From: Candidatus Treponema excrementipullorum
GTDB taxonomy: Bacteria; Spirochaetota; Spirochaetia; Treponematales; Treponemataceae
Direction of reading: 5' to 3'
DNA: 22,876 nucleotides
Assembly (NCBI GenBank): GCA_018883625.1
Contig: JAHLFV010000237.1
Coordinates: 1-22,876, forward strand
The translations under genes and the position numbers were made by a program. Under the pieces are notes generated by a model that saw only the letters and a list, made by a program, of their open reading frames with translations, did not search any database and was not told the DNA's origin. The first letter of the stretch is position 1; every line of letters begins with the position of its first letter. This document shows, piece by piece, positions 1 to 7,349 of the stretch.

Positions 1-675
1 TCATTTAACATAAAAAGGCCGCCCTTTTTGAAGTCTGTTAATAACTTCTAGGACAGCCCCTTCTTTATTCTGGTAACCGGATGTATATTTACGGATACTC
101 GCCGAAAATAATTGCAATTCTTTATTTGTCGTACTCTCTTTCTTTGCCGCCTTTATAACCGCCAACTTTCTTTTGGGAAGCTTTGATTTTTCCAAAGCCA
201 TTATCGTTTCATCATTAAAAAAAATATCTCTTACAATTTGTCCATAAACTACAACACCATCTACTATATGACTTTCCTTTTCCAATAGTTTTGCACTTAA
301 TATGGAACCCCAGGACATTGCAAACAGATAAATTTTATTTTTTTGGAATAGCTTCTTTATCTCGTAAACCAAATCCATTGTCATCTGCACAAATGAATCG
401 ATTGTGAAAAAATCCGTAATCACAAAATTGTTACAGCCACATCCTAATTGATCCCAATAAACCATGATAAATCGCTCTGTAAATTCTGGGAAAAGTCCCC
501 GGCAACCTACTGAAAAAGGAACAGGAGTTCCCGGCCCTCCGTGCAATGTAATGAGAATAGGGAGCTGCTTTGTTTTTCCTTCAACCAACACCTTTTGTTT
601 ATAACCGCCCAAAGACCATTCATACAAATCAGATACTTTATTTTCCCGGATAATGTTTTTACGTTTTTTGTCCAT
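1..675 (-). CDS. alpha/beta hydrolase (proline iminopeptidase-like), C-terminally short
   Basis: The 224-residue protein resembles the front part of S33-type alpha/beta hydrolases such as proline iminopeptidase. It has an oxyanion-hole motif HGGPG at residues 45-49, WDQLGCG at 74-80 (compare the family's DQRGxG) and a nucleophile elbow MSWGS with Ser121. Family members usually run to about 300 residues and carry the catalytic Asp and His in the last third. Here a TGA stop at positions 3-1 ends the frame before either can be recognised, so this is probably a truncated gene or the front half of a frameshifted one. The ATG at 675 follows a GGGGAG site three bases away. The gene is visibly more AT-rich than its neighbours, which hints at acquired or decaying DNA. 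Substrate unknown. The hydrolase fold is well supported; activity is doubtful. Confidence 0.7.
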   Translation of the reverse strand: MDKKRKNIIRENKVSDLYEWSLGGYKQKVLVEGKTKQLPILITLHGGPGTPVPFSVGCRGLFPEFTERFIMVYWDQLGCGCNNFVITDFFTIDSFVQMTMDLVYEIKKLFQKNKIYLFAMSWGSILSAKLLEKESHIVDGVVVYGQIVRDIFFNDETIMALEKSKLPKRKLAVIKAAKKESTTNKELQLFSASIRKYTSGYQNKEGAVLEVINRLQKGRPFYVK

Positions 676-683
676 AAACTCCC

Positions 684-702
684 CAGTAAAATCTATTTAC
701 TG
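684..702. promoter_or_regulatory. Perfect inverted repeat upstream of the hydrolase
   Basis: CAGTAAA and TTTACTG form 7-bp arms around a 5-base spacer. The repeat lies just upstream of the hydrolase ribosome-binding site and downstream of a possible -10 (TATAAT at 729-724 on the minus strand). It could be an operator or a 5'-UTR hairpin. The symmetry is seen directly; the function is inferred. Confidence 0.4.
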
Positions 703-723
703 TATTTTTCGTTTTTTTACAAT

Positions 724-729
724 ATTATA
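724..729 (-). promoter_or_regulatory. Possible -10 box for the hydrolase
   Basis: A consensus TATAAT is read on the minus strand about 50 bases before the hydrolase ATG. No good -35 sits at 17 bases, and the region is AT-rich, so chance matches are likely. Confidence 0.3.
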
Positions 730-741
730 TTCAACAAATTT

Positions 742-912
742 TACCTCTTTGATTTAGAAGATGTACAGATAAAAATTGAAAAAGAGATTATTTTTGAGTT
801 TGATTCTAGTATTGATGTTGACGCTGCTAATGAGTTCATTCTAAATCTTTTAGATAGTGGACAGCTGTCACAAGCTATAGCTCATGGTAAAGCCGTCCCG
901 AAGTCAGGTTAA
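742..912 (+). pseudogene. Start-less coding remnant, unknown family
   Basis: An open plus-strand frame reads about 56 residues of protein-like sequence, rich in Glu, Asp, Ile and Leu (for example EFDSSIDVDAANEFILNLL), and ends at TAA 910-912. There is no in-frame ATG, GTG or TTG at the head of this stretch. The upstream part of the same open frame (541-741) is antisense to the hydrolase and its promoter and looks non-coding. I read it as the 3' end of a gene that has lost its 5' part. I do not recognise the family. A chance open frame remains possible. Confidence 0.3.
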
Positions 913-922
913 ACTTAGGGAC
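895..922. repeat. Imperfect hairpin over the remnant's stop codon
   Basis: GTCCC/GGGAC, a G-A mismatch, then AAGT/ACTT form a stem around an 8-base loop that contains the TAA stop of the remnant. No T-run follows on either strand, so a classical terminator is unlikely. It lies between the convergent remnant and murA and could be a REP-like or mobile-element end. A similar GGACAGCCCC string occurs at 51-60. Confidence 0.3.
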
Positions 923-950
923 AGCCTCCTTATACCAGTGAAAAATTATA

Positions 951-2249
951 TCAGTCTTCTTTCGGATAGATTTTTTCTATATGGGCACCTAATCCGGTCA
1001 GTCGTTCTGTAAGGTGCTCGTAGCCCCGTTCCACCTGATATACATTGCTGATGGTGCTTTCTCCTCTGGCTGCCATAGCTGCAATAATCATTGCCATACC
1101 GGCACGGACATCCGGCGAAACCAATTTATCTCCGTGCAGTGTACATGCTCCCGTGACTACGGCTCTGTGAGGATCACACAAAGTGATACGTGCTCCCATG
1201 TTTATCAGTTTGTCAACAAAGAACATACGGGATTCAAACATTTTTTCGTGTATTAAAACCGTGCCGTCCACTTGAGTTGCCACCACCGTCATGATGCTGG
1301 TCAAATCAGGTGGGAATCCCGGCCAGGGTGAGTCATCGATTTTGGGAATCATGCCACCCAAGTCTGTATTTACTTGCATTGATTGTGTGTCAGGAACAGT
1401 TAATTCATCCCCTTCAATGTGCCAAGTTATACCCAATTTTCCGAAGGCTAGCTTAATAGGACGCATATCTTTGGGATTCACACCCTTGATGGTGATGTTT
1501 CCCCGGGTTGCGGCGGCAAGTCCGATAAAAGAACCTATTTCCATGTAATCGGAACCGATGCGATAGGTACAACCGTGGAGTTCTTCCACACCGTCAATTT
1601 CCAAAATATTGCTGCCGATGCCGGATATTTTTGCTCCCATAGCGTTAAGCATTTTACACAAGTCCTGCACATGTGGCTCACTGGCTGCATTGGTAACAGT
1701 GGTATGTCCTTCTGCCAACACTGCCGCCATGACGGCGTTTTCCGTTGCGGTAACAGAGGCTTCGTCCAAAAAGATGTCTGCACCGGCTAATTTATTGGCA
1801 CTAAAGGTAAACTGACCGTTTACCGCAACTCTGGCTCCCAACTCAGTTAAGGCTAAAAAGTGAGTGTCCAAACGCCGGCGTCCGATAACGTCTCCTCCCG
1901 GTGGCGGCAGTTTGGCTTTTCCTGTGCGTGCAACTAAAGGGCCTGCAAACAAAATGGAAGCACGGAGTTTTTTTGACAATTCTACGGGAATTTCTGTATG
2001 TATAGTGCCGGAGGCACAGATTTTCCATGTAGATTCACCGGTTTTTTCTACAGATACTCCAAGGTTTTGTAGTATTTCCAACATAACTCCGGTGTCTTTT
2101 ATGTCAGGAATGTTTTCCAAAACCACAGGTTCGGAAGTCAATAAAGTTGCTGCTATACAGGGCAAAGCCGCATTTTTGTTACCGCTGGCAGTAATCGTCC
2201 CTTTTATGGGGAAGCCGCCTTCTATGCGGTAGCTATAGAGTTTATTCAT
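951..2249 (-). CDS. murA: UDP-N-acetylglucosamine 1-carboxyvinyltransferase
   Basis: MurA transfers enolpyruvate from PEP to UDP-GlcNAc, the first committed step of peptidoglycan synthesis in the cytoplasm. The 432 residues cover the whole two-domain enolpyruvyl transferase fold. Visible landmarks are SGNKNAALP near residue 22 (the Lys-Asn pair), the flexible loop GGDVIGRRR at 118-126, PGFPPDLTS (the Asp that acts as base) and the C-terminal ERGYEHL. In the loop, Asp120 occupies the place of the Cys that PEP and fosfomycin alkylate in E. coli (Cys115). The same Cys-to-Asp change is known in Mycobacterium and Chlamydia and gives natural fosfomycin resistance. The ATG is preceded by GGAGG at good spacing. 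It follows pepT by 26 bases and is the last gene of the permease-pepT-murA operon. Confidence 0.97.
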   Translation of the reverse strand: MNKLYSYRIEGGFPIKGTITASGNKNAALPCIAATLLTSEPVVLENIPDIKDTGVMLEILQNLGVSVEKTGESTWKICASGTIHTEIPVELSKKLRASILFAGPLVARTGKAKLPPPGGDVIGRRRLDTHFLALTELGARVAVNGQFTFSANKLAGADIFLDEASVTATENAVMAAVLAEGHTTVTNAASEPHVQDLCKMLNAMGAKISGIGSNILEIDGVEELHGCTYRIGSDYMEIGSFIGLAAATRGNITIKGVNPKDMRPIKLAFGKLGITWHIEGDELTVPDTQSMQVNTDLGGMIPKIDDSPWPGFPPDLTSIMTVVATQVDGTVLIHEKMFESRMFFVDKLINMGARITLCDPHRAVVTGACTLHGDKLVSPDVRAGMAMIIAAMAARGESTISNVYQVERGYEHLTERLTGLGAHIEKIYPKED

Positions 2250-2275
2250 ATGGTTCCTCCCACCTAGTATCTATG

Positions 2276-3556
2276 TTATTCCTTATCGGCTTGTAAGGCC
2301 ACGAGGTTTAGCATAGTCTGTACACCATATGCCATCTCAGAAAGGGATGCCCATTCCACCCGTGAGTGGTAGTTGTGTCCGCCGGTAAAAATATTCGGAC
2401 AGGGGATTCCCATTTCTGTGAGCCGTGAACCGTCGGTTCCTCCCCGAATAGGGGTAAAAACAGGGGTAACACCGGCCATCTCTACAGCTTTGACCAAGTT
2501 TGCCGTAATATGGGGATGCTGTTGTACCTTTTCTTTCATGTTGAGATATTGCATGGTATGGGTAACGGTAACTTTGGAGCCTTTGTATTTTGCCATAATT
2601 GCTGCTGCAATAGTGTCTACCGTTTGCTTTCGTCGCTCCATTTCATCTCTGTCAAAATCTCTCAAAATCAACTGGACTTTTGCTTCTTCCATGTGACCGG
2701 AAATTTCTGTGGGACAGAAAAAGCCTAAATATTTATCGGTTGTTTCGGGGGCTTCATGTTTTGGTAAAAAGGATACAAAATCGCTGGCCATGGTAATGGC
2801 GTTTACCATATCGGGGCGGGCTGTACCGGGGTGTTTTGATTTTCCCGTAAAAACGATTTCACTTTTCCATGCATTAAAACATTCGTCTTCTATTTCTCCC
2901 AAACTGCTACCGTCAAAGGTGTAACATTGTTTTGCCGTAATCCATTCTACGGGAACAAAGTCCATGCCGTGACCTGTCTCTTCATCGGGAGAAAAAATAA
3001 TTTCTATTGTACCATGGGGTGTGTTGTCTCCGAGTATTTGAGACAAAGCTGTCATAATAATGGCGATACCTGCTTTGTCATCGGCACCTAAAAGCGTTGT
3101 TCCGTCTGTTGTGATAATGGTATCTCCCAAAGCTGTTTTCAATTTGGGGTCAAGTTCCGGGTCCAAAACTACGGATTCTTTCAAGTTTATTGCCTTTCCG
3201 TCATAGTTTTCGATAACTTGGGGCTGTACGTCTTTGCCACTGACTTCTTCTGTTGTGTCCATGTGGGCTAAAAATCCCACTGCCGGAACCTGTTCCATTC
3301 CCGCTGTGGCAGGAATGCGGGCACAAACATAACAGTGGTCAGTAACCGTTACATCGGTAACTCCCAGTTGTTTCAGTTCTTCTGCCAAGTTTTTTGCAAA
3401 GTCCCATTGGCGATCTGTAGAAGGAGTGAATCCTTGGTCTGCTCTGCTGCTGTCGCTGGTGGTCCATTGTTTTACATAACACAAAAATCGCTCCAGCAAT
3501 GCCGGAGTGAAAGAAAGAGATAATGTTTCGTATTTCATACTTGCAGAGTACGACAT
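2276..3556 (-). CDS. pepT: Peptidase T (tripeptide aminopeptidase)
   Basis: This is a cytosolic M20B zinc aminopeptidase that removes the N-terminal residue from tripeptides. At 426 residues it is slightly longer than E. coli PepT (about 408). Metal and catalytic motifs appear in order: HMD at 98-100, LGADDKAG near 157-163 (bridging Asp), the catalytic pair in SPDEETGHG (Glu192/193), TFDGSSLGE at 213-221, and GGHNYHSR close to the C-terminus (last His ligand). The start ATG lies one base after the stop of the upstream permease gene and has no clear Shine-Dalgarno sequence, so translation is probably coupled. Met7 is an alternative start closer to the family's usual N-terminus. Operon with the permease and murA suggests constitutive housekeeping expression. 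Confidence 0.95.
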   Translation of the reverse strand: MSYSASMKYETLSLSFTPALLERFLCYVKQWTTSDSSRADQGFTPSTDRQWDFAKNLAEELKQLGVTDVTVTDHCYVCARIPATAGMEQVPAVGFLAHMDTTEEVSGKDVQPQVIENYDGKAINLKESVVLDPELDPKLKTALGDTIITTDGTTLLGADDKAGIAIIMTALSQILGDNTPHGTIEIIFSPDEETGHGMDFVPVEWITAKQCYTFDGSSLGEIEDECFNAWKSEIVFTGKSKHPGTARPDMVNAITMASDFVSFLPKHEAPETTDKYLGFFCPTEISGHMEEAKVQLILRDFDRDEMERRKQTVDTIAAAIMAKYKGSKVTVTHTMQYLNMKEKVQQHPHITANLVKAVEMAGVTPVFTPIRGGTDGSRLTEMGIPCPNIFTGGHNYHSRVEWASLSEMAYGVQTMLNLVALQADKE

Positions 3557-3557
3557 T

Positions 3558-4475
3558 TTACGGTTTAGAGCAAGACGAAAATTTTTTGCGAAATGGCTTT
3601 ACAATAAAAGAGAATTTTGTTTCTGCCAAAAGAATTGCCAGCAAGAGTAAGATACAGCCTATGGTCATCCTCAGAGTCAGTACTTCATGCAAAAAGATAA
3701 AGGAAAAGACAACTCCAAAAACCGACTCAAAGGAAAGAAAAATAGCTGCAATGGACGGTGGGGTGTATTTTTGACAAACATTTTGCAGCAAAAACCCGAT
3801 AAGGGTACTGAAAATTCCCAAATAAAAAACGGAAAATAAGGCTGTTTTATTGGTCAACCCTGCCAAAGGTACAGGACCGTCAAAAAAGGGTGCAGTGATC
3901 CAGCCCAAAACGGCGGTAGCTACAATTTGCACTATGGCTAACAGCACGGCATCTTCTGTCACTGTATATTTTGCAATTAAGATAATTTGTATTGCAAAAC
4001 CAAAACTGCAAATAATAGTTAAAATGTCGCCTTTGTTGATTGATAAATCGTCTTGAAGTGATAACAGGCCGATTCCCACTATGGTTATCAATGCTGCTAC
4101 CAAAATATGTTTTTCCGGAGGGCGCCGTGTAAGGAGCCACAAGATTAAGGGGACTAACACCACATAAATTGTTGTTAAAAATGCGTTTTTTCCTGCGGTG
4201 GTATATTGTATACCGATGGTTTGAACAAGATAGGCAAGAAACAGAAATACTCCGATAAAACAGCCATGAATAAAAACGGATAAGGTCAGTTTTTTAAGTC
4301 TGTTAAAAAAAACGATTATAAGTCCTGCTCCGGCTATGGTAAATCTGAAGGCAATCATGTAAACGGGGGGAATAACAGAGACAATGTCTTTTACAACAAC
4401 AAATGCAAAACCCCAAATCATTGCGGTAACAAGCATTCCGCAGGATGCCAGAAAGCTTTGTGTTTTCTTTTCCAT
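3558..4475 (-). CDS. EamA/DMT-family membrane transporter
   Basis: The 305-residue protein is almost entirely hydrophobic, with about ten predicted transmembrane helices arranged as two EamA repeats. The first helix contains MIWGFAFVVVKD, a typical DMT N-terminus. Such permeases move small metabolites or amino acids across the inner membrane; the substrate cannot be told from sequence. The tail (KPFRKKFSSCSKP) is basic and probably cytoplasmic. A GGAGG site lies 11 bases before the ATG, a little far. A good sigma70-type promoter sits upstream, giving a leader of about 70 bases. It is the first gene of the operon with pepT and murA. Confidence 0.9.
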   Translation of the reverse strand: MEKKTQSFLASCGMLVTAMIWGFAFVVVKDIVSVIPPVYMIAFRFTIAGAGLIIVFFNRLKKLTLSVFIHGCFIGVFLFLAYLVQTIGIQYTTAGKNAFLTTIYVVLVPLILWLLTRRPPEKHILVAALITIVGIGLLSLQDDLSINKGDILTIICSFGFAIQIILIAKYTVTEDAVLLAIVQIVATAVLGWITAPFFDGPVPLAGLTNKTALFSVFYLGIFSTLIGFLLQNVCQKYTPPSIAAIFLSFESVFGVVFSFIFLHEVLTLRMTIGCILLLLAILLAETKFSFIVKPFRKKFSSCSKP

Positions 4476-4555
4476 AAAAAAGCATTCCTCCGTGTATAGG
4501 TTATCTGTACTGAATTCCTGTGTTGCATACCGGCAACCGGATAAAGAGTGTTGTG

Positions 4556-4585
4556 ATTATAGATGGTTTTTCCAGAGATTGACAA
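4556..4585 (-). promoter_or_regulatory. Promoter of the permease-pepT-murA operon
   Basis: Read on the minus strand, TTGTCA (4585-4580) and a perfect TATAAT (4561-4556) are separated by 18 bases. The predicted start is near 4549, about 74 bases before the permease ATG. The -35 overlaps TTGACA (4579-4584) on the plus strand, which could serve the divergent peptidase gene with a weak -10 TTTAAA at 4602. Confidence 0.6.
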
Positions 4586-4614
4586 GGGTACCATAGGGGA
4601 TTTTAAAATTTTTC

Positions 4615-4642
4615 TTGTGTTTTTGTAATTATTTGGTATACT
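4615..4642 (+). promoter_or_regulatory. Promoter of the M48 peptidase gene, probably leaderless
   Basis: TTGTGT (4615-4620), a 16-base spacer and TATACT (4637-4642) precede the ATG at 4649 by only six bases. No Shine-Dalgarno sequence is present, so transcription should begin at or next to the start codon. Confidence 0.55.
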
Positions 4643-4648
4643 TGTTGT

Positions 4649-5398
4649 ATGAAAAAGACTGTTTTCCATACAATATCACTTTTAGTTGGTGGGGTTTCTC
4701 TTTTGTGCATGTTTTCTTGTACAACCATGGAGTCTATTTTTGCTCCTGTATTTAGTGCATCAAGCACATCAGAGGAGAAAACAAAACAGTTTTCAACAGA
4801 GGATTGCGCATTGGCTTCCGACTATATGGCGGAAAAAATAGAAATGATTTTTCCTGTTGCTTCTTCAGAAGGGAAAAATGCCTCTGAATATTCCGATGAG
4901 TTGCTGTTAAACCAAATTGCTGGTCGTCTTTTATCACAGGCTTCTTTTACCGGGAAAATTCCGGCTCCAGATCAAATACAAGTTGCTATTTTAGAAACAG
5001 ATGAATTGAATTCTATTTCCGGTGGTACCGGTTACATCTATATAACCCGGGAACTTTTGGATTTTGCCACCGATAATTCGCAAAAAGCTGCCTTGATAGC
5101 CCATGAGCTTGCCCATATATCTTTGGGACATACTTTAACTAAGTTAAAAACAGGTTCCGAAGAGGAAATTAAGGCCAGCGCAGAAGATTGTTTGTATTTT
5201 GTTATGGGACAGTATACTGCCAAGTATGAGCAGGAGGCTGACACCCTGGCACTTACCATGTTGGAAAGAGCGGGGTATAATCCGTCTGCCATGCTTTTGA
5301 TTTTGCAAAAAGTTCAGGGAGCAGGCGTTGAGTTGTCGCCGGGTATGGATGATACTCATCCTTCTGTATCACAAAGATTGTTAAAATTAAGTAAATAA
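4649..5398 (+). CDS. M48-family metallopeptidase lipoprotein
   Basis: This is a zinc endopeptidase probably tethered to a membrane by lipid and facing the periplasm; the BepA/LoiP type of M48 protease takes part in envelope protein quality control. The N-terminus is a signal peptide of about 23 residues ending MFS|C, a loose lipobox as spirochaetes use, with Cys24 as the lipidated residue. The HELAH zinc motif is at 152-156 with catalytic Glu153, and the third ligand is Glu196 in YEQEAD. The C-terminal DDTHPSVSQRL is typical of the family. The 249 residues hold a peptidase domain alone, without TPR repeats. It has its own promoter and is followed by the transglycosylase gene on the same strand. 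Confidence 0.9.
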   Translation: MKKTVFHTISLLVGGVSLLCMFSCTTMESIFAPVFSASSTSEEKTKQFSTEDCALASDYMAEKIEMIFPVASSEGKNASEYSDELLLNQIAGRLLSQASFTGKIPAPDQIQVAILETDELNSISGGTGYIYITRELLDFATDNSQKAALIAHELAHISLGHTLTKLKTGSEEEIKASAEDCLYFVMGQYTAKYEQEADTLALTMLERAGYNPSAMLLILQKVQGAGVELSPGMDDTHPSVSQRLLKLSK

Positions 5399-5431
5399 TT
5401 CAAAAGAATGCAATAAACTGTAATAAATGTA

Positions 5432-5460
5432 TTGATTTTCTTTTCGTTTTGTATCATATT
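5432..5460 (+). promoter_or_regulatory. Promoter of the lytic transglycosylase gene, probably leaderless
   Basis: TTGATT (5432-5437), 17 bases, then CATATT (5455-5460) ends six bases before the ATG at 5467. TATCAT at 5452-5457 is an alternative -10. No Shine-Dalgarno sequence is seen. Confidence 0.45.
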
Positions 5461-5466
5461 TACAGT

Positions 5467-6288
5467 ATGACACAAAACACGAAAATGTATACCAATCCTG
5501 TTGTAAGGTACAAGGGCGTTATCGTTTTCTGCATGATTTTTCTTACATCTTGTCTTATTACTTTATTTCTTTTTCCCGTTGAACAAACCGTTGTTGCAGA
5601 GCCCACAGTTTATACAACAGAATCAGAACCGATTGCATCGGAAAATGTACCGGTAGCCGTGTCTGCCATAGAAGAAAATATCAAGAGTGAAACTGCCATA
5701 CTGTCAGATGCGGATTTTATCTCTTACAAAACTGCTGTTTTGGAATACGGCGAAAAAACGGATGTCGGTTTGGATTTGTACAGAGCAAGTTATTCAAGAC
5801 CTGCTGTGGAATGGTTTTTTACGAATCTTACAGAGAGCAGAGATGTTGCTTTGGCAATTTTGCAAGAAGCTGACAAAAACGACATTCCTTTAAGTTTGGC
5901 TTTTGCCTTGGCTTATACGGAAAGCCGTTATAAGGTGAGGGCTTACAACAAGAATACTAATTCTTCCATAGACAGAGGATTGTTTCAGCTTAACAGCAGT
6001 TCTTTCCCTTTCCTGACGGAAGAAGAGTTCTTTGATCCCCAGATTAGTGCAAAGTACGGTTTGTCCCACTTGCGTTACTGCCTTGATACTGCCGGAAACG
6101 AAGTTTCAGCCTTGGCGATGTACAATGCCGGCACAAACAGAGTCAGAAACAACGGCACACCTAAAATGACTTTGGACTATATCTCTTCCATTGTAACCTA
6201 TCAGCAGGGACTGGAACGTTTGTTTAACAGCGAAGTTGCCCAGTATTACGTCAACAACGTCGATACTCGGCTTGCCATGGAAAAGTAG
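5467..6288 (+). CDS. Membrane-anchored SLT-type lytic transglycosylase
   Basis: This enzyme cleaves the MurNAc-GlcNAc bond of peptidoglycan to form anhydromuropeptides. The 273 residues contain an N-terminal hydrophobic anchor (about 17-36), a linker, and a C-terminal lysozyme-like SLT domain. SLT landmarks are YTESR with catalytic Glu152, DRGLFQLN (169-176) and ALAMYNAG (216-222). The anchor holds LTSC at 26-29, which resembles a lipobox, but strongly hydrophobic residues continue after it, so a transmembrane anchor is more likely. An upstream TTG at 5449 would add six residues; the ATG at 5467 is preferred because promoter elements lie immediately before it. The last 43 bases overlap the convergent GH5-like gene. 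Confidence 0.88.
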   Translation: MTQNTKMYTNPVVRYKGVIVFCMIFLTSCLITLFLFPVEQTVVAEPTVYTTESEPIASENVPVAVSAIEENIKSETAILSDADFISYKTAVLEYGEKTDVGLDLYRASYSRPAVEWFFTNLTESRDVALAILQEADKNDIPLSLAFALAYTESRYKVRAYNKNTNSSIDRGLFQLNSSSFPFLTEEEFFDPQISAKYGLSHLRYCLDTAGNEVSALAMYNAGTNRVRNNGTPKMTLDYISSIVTYQQGLERLFNSEVAQYYVNNVDTRLAMEK

Positions 6289-7259
6289 GATAATCCTGAT
6301 AGTTTTTCTGTTTCGGCAGGATTTAAAGTAAAATCTTTTGGTATTTCCAAAAATATAGGAACTCCCTTTTGTTGCAATTCTTGTAGCAGAGGGAGGTTTT
6401 TTATTGCATCCGGGTCCGACGACAAACCGAGCTGTGACAGAGATAGCAAGGCTACTTTTTTTGTGTCGTTGGCGTCTTCATCCTCCCAAAGAAGTTGAAC
6501 GGTTGTAGCAAGATTTTTGTGGGCATGGAGCGGTATAAGGTCTGCTAAATACAGATAGTGTCCGTGTTTCTTTTGAAAAGCTTCTTGGAATTTGGTTATA
6601 AAGGGGTTAAAGCATTCTTCGGCAAAGTTTGTTGTGTTTGTGGTTAATAAAGGATGACTACCGGTTTCATACTGTGATATAAAATTAAATCCTAAAACAG
6701 AAACGCAGTCTTTTATTCTGCGGGCTGTGTGTTTCATGGCCTCAATATAACGATTCTGTAAATAGTCTTGTAAGGTGTCGCCTTCTATAAGGAAGTCAGG
6801 AGCAATTTGATTGCCACTCCAAAAATAGGCAAACATGGTATTTTTTGCTTTTTCTTGAGATTCTGCCGTATCTTGCGGAGTGATTTTTGCTGCATCCAGT
6901 GTCCATAGGGGAGCCCCTAACCCTCCCAATGCTTTAGACCAGTTGATGCAGACAGACTGTATAAACACATAGATGTCAAAGTCTTCTGCTTTTTTCAAAA
7001 CGGTTCGCAGGTTTGCCAAATACATTTCGTCATAAGTTTCCGGTTCCGGTTCTATTGCTTCCCACGTAACGGGCCATTGAATAAACGATACATTGTCTGT
7101 CTTTAATGCTGAAAACAGTTTTTCTGCTTGAGCCTCGTCTAACGATAAAAGATGGGGTATGTCTTCTCTGTCAAAAACTTTTCCGGCACATGTTACCGGC
7201 TGGCCTTCCTTGTTTAGAAAATGCCCGTTACAAAATGAAAAAATAGGGTCAAACTTCAC
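6246..7259 (-). CDS. GH5-like (beta/alpha)8-barrel protein, probably altered active site
   Basis: The 337-residue protein resembles GH5 glycosidases of the endoglycoceramidase/cellulase kind. FIQWPVTWEAIEPEPETYD (59-77) matches the conserved barrel strand with Trp and Pro, and LGAPLWT (114-120) matches the GAPxW segment. At the fourth strand, VLGFNFISQYETG (188-200) aligns with the family pattern ending NEP, but Ser-Gln-Tyr replaces Asn-Glu-Pro, so the acid/base Glu appears to be Gln196. GVPIFLEIPKD near the C-terminus may hold the nucleophile Glu. There is no signal peptide, so it would be cytoplasmic. The start is GTG with GGAG six bases upstream. It lies just past the terminator of the EIIA gene. 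The fold is fairly sure; substrate and activity are unknown. Confidence 0.6.
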   Translation of the reverse strand: MKFDPIFSFCNGHFLNKEGQPVTCAGKVFDREDIPHLLSLDEAQAEKLFSALKTDNVSFIQWPVTWEAIEPEPETYDEMYLANLRTVLKKAEDFDIYVFIQSVCINWSKALGGLGAPLWTLDAAKITPQDTAESQEKAKNTMFAYFWSGNQIAPDFLIEGDTLQDYLQNRYIEAMKHTARRIKDCVSVLGFNFISQYETGSHPLLTTNTTNFAEECFNPFITKFQEAFQKKHGHYLYLADLIPLHAHKNLATTVQLLWEDEDANDTKKVALLSLSQLGLSSDPDAIKNLPLLQELQQKGVPIFLEIPKDFTLNPAETEKLSGLSYFSMASRVSTLLT

Positions 7260-7278
7260 TTACAACTCCACATAAAGC

Positions 7279-7325
7279 AAAAAAAAACAGACCACCGCAA
7301 GAACCGTATCTTGTAAAGTGGTCTG
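7279..7325 (-). terminator. Intrinsic terminator after the EIIA gene
   Basis: CAGACCAC (7288-7295) and GTGGTCTG (7318-7325) form a perfect 8-bp stem, with an inner CAAGA/TCTTG stem. On the minus strand it is followed by nine T residues. It separates the EIIA gene from the GH5-like gene. Confidence 0.85.
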
Positions 7326-7349
7326 ATTCGATCTGTACTGTAGGGTACA

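Noticed and set aside
541..741. Front half of the open frame ending at 912
   Set aside because: It is antisense to the hydrolase gene and its leader; only the part after about 742 looks coding.
4531..4545. CCGG-CAA-CCGG repeat in the permease leader as a riboswitch or attenuator
   Set aside because: The arms are four bases and self-complementary with a 3-base loop; there is too little structure to support a regulatory RNA.
5449..5466. TTG start for the transglycosylase
   Set aside because: It lies within the promoter elements and has no ribosome-binding site; the ATG at 5467 fits better.
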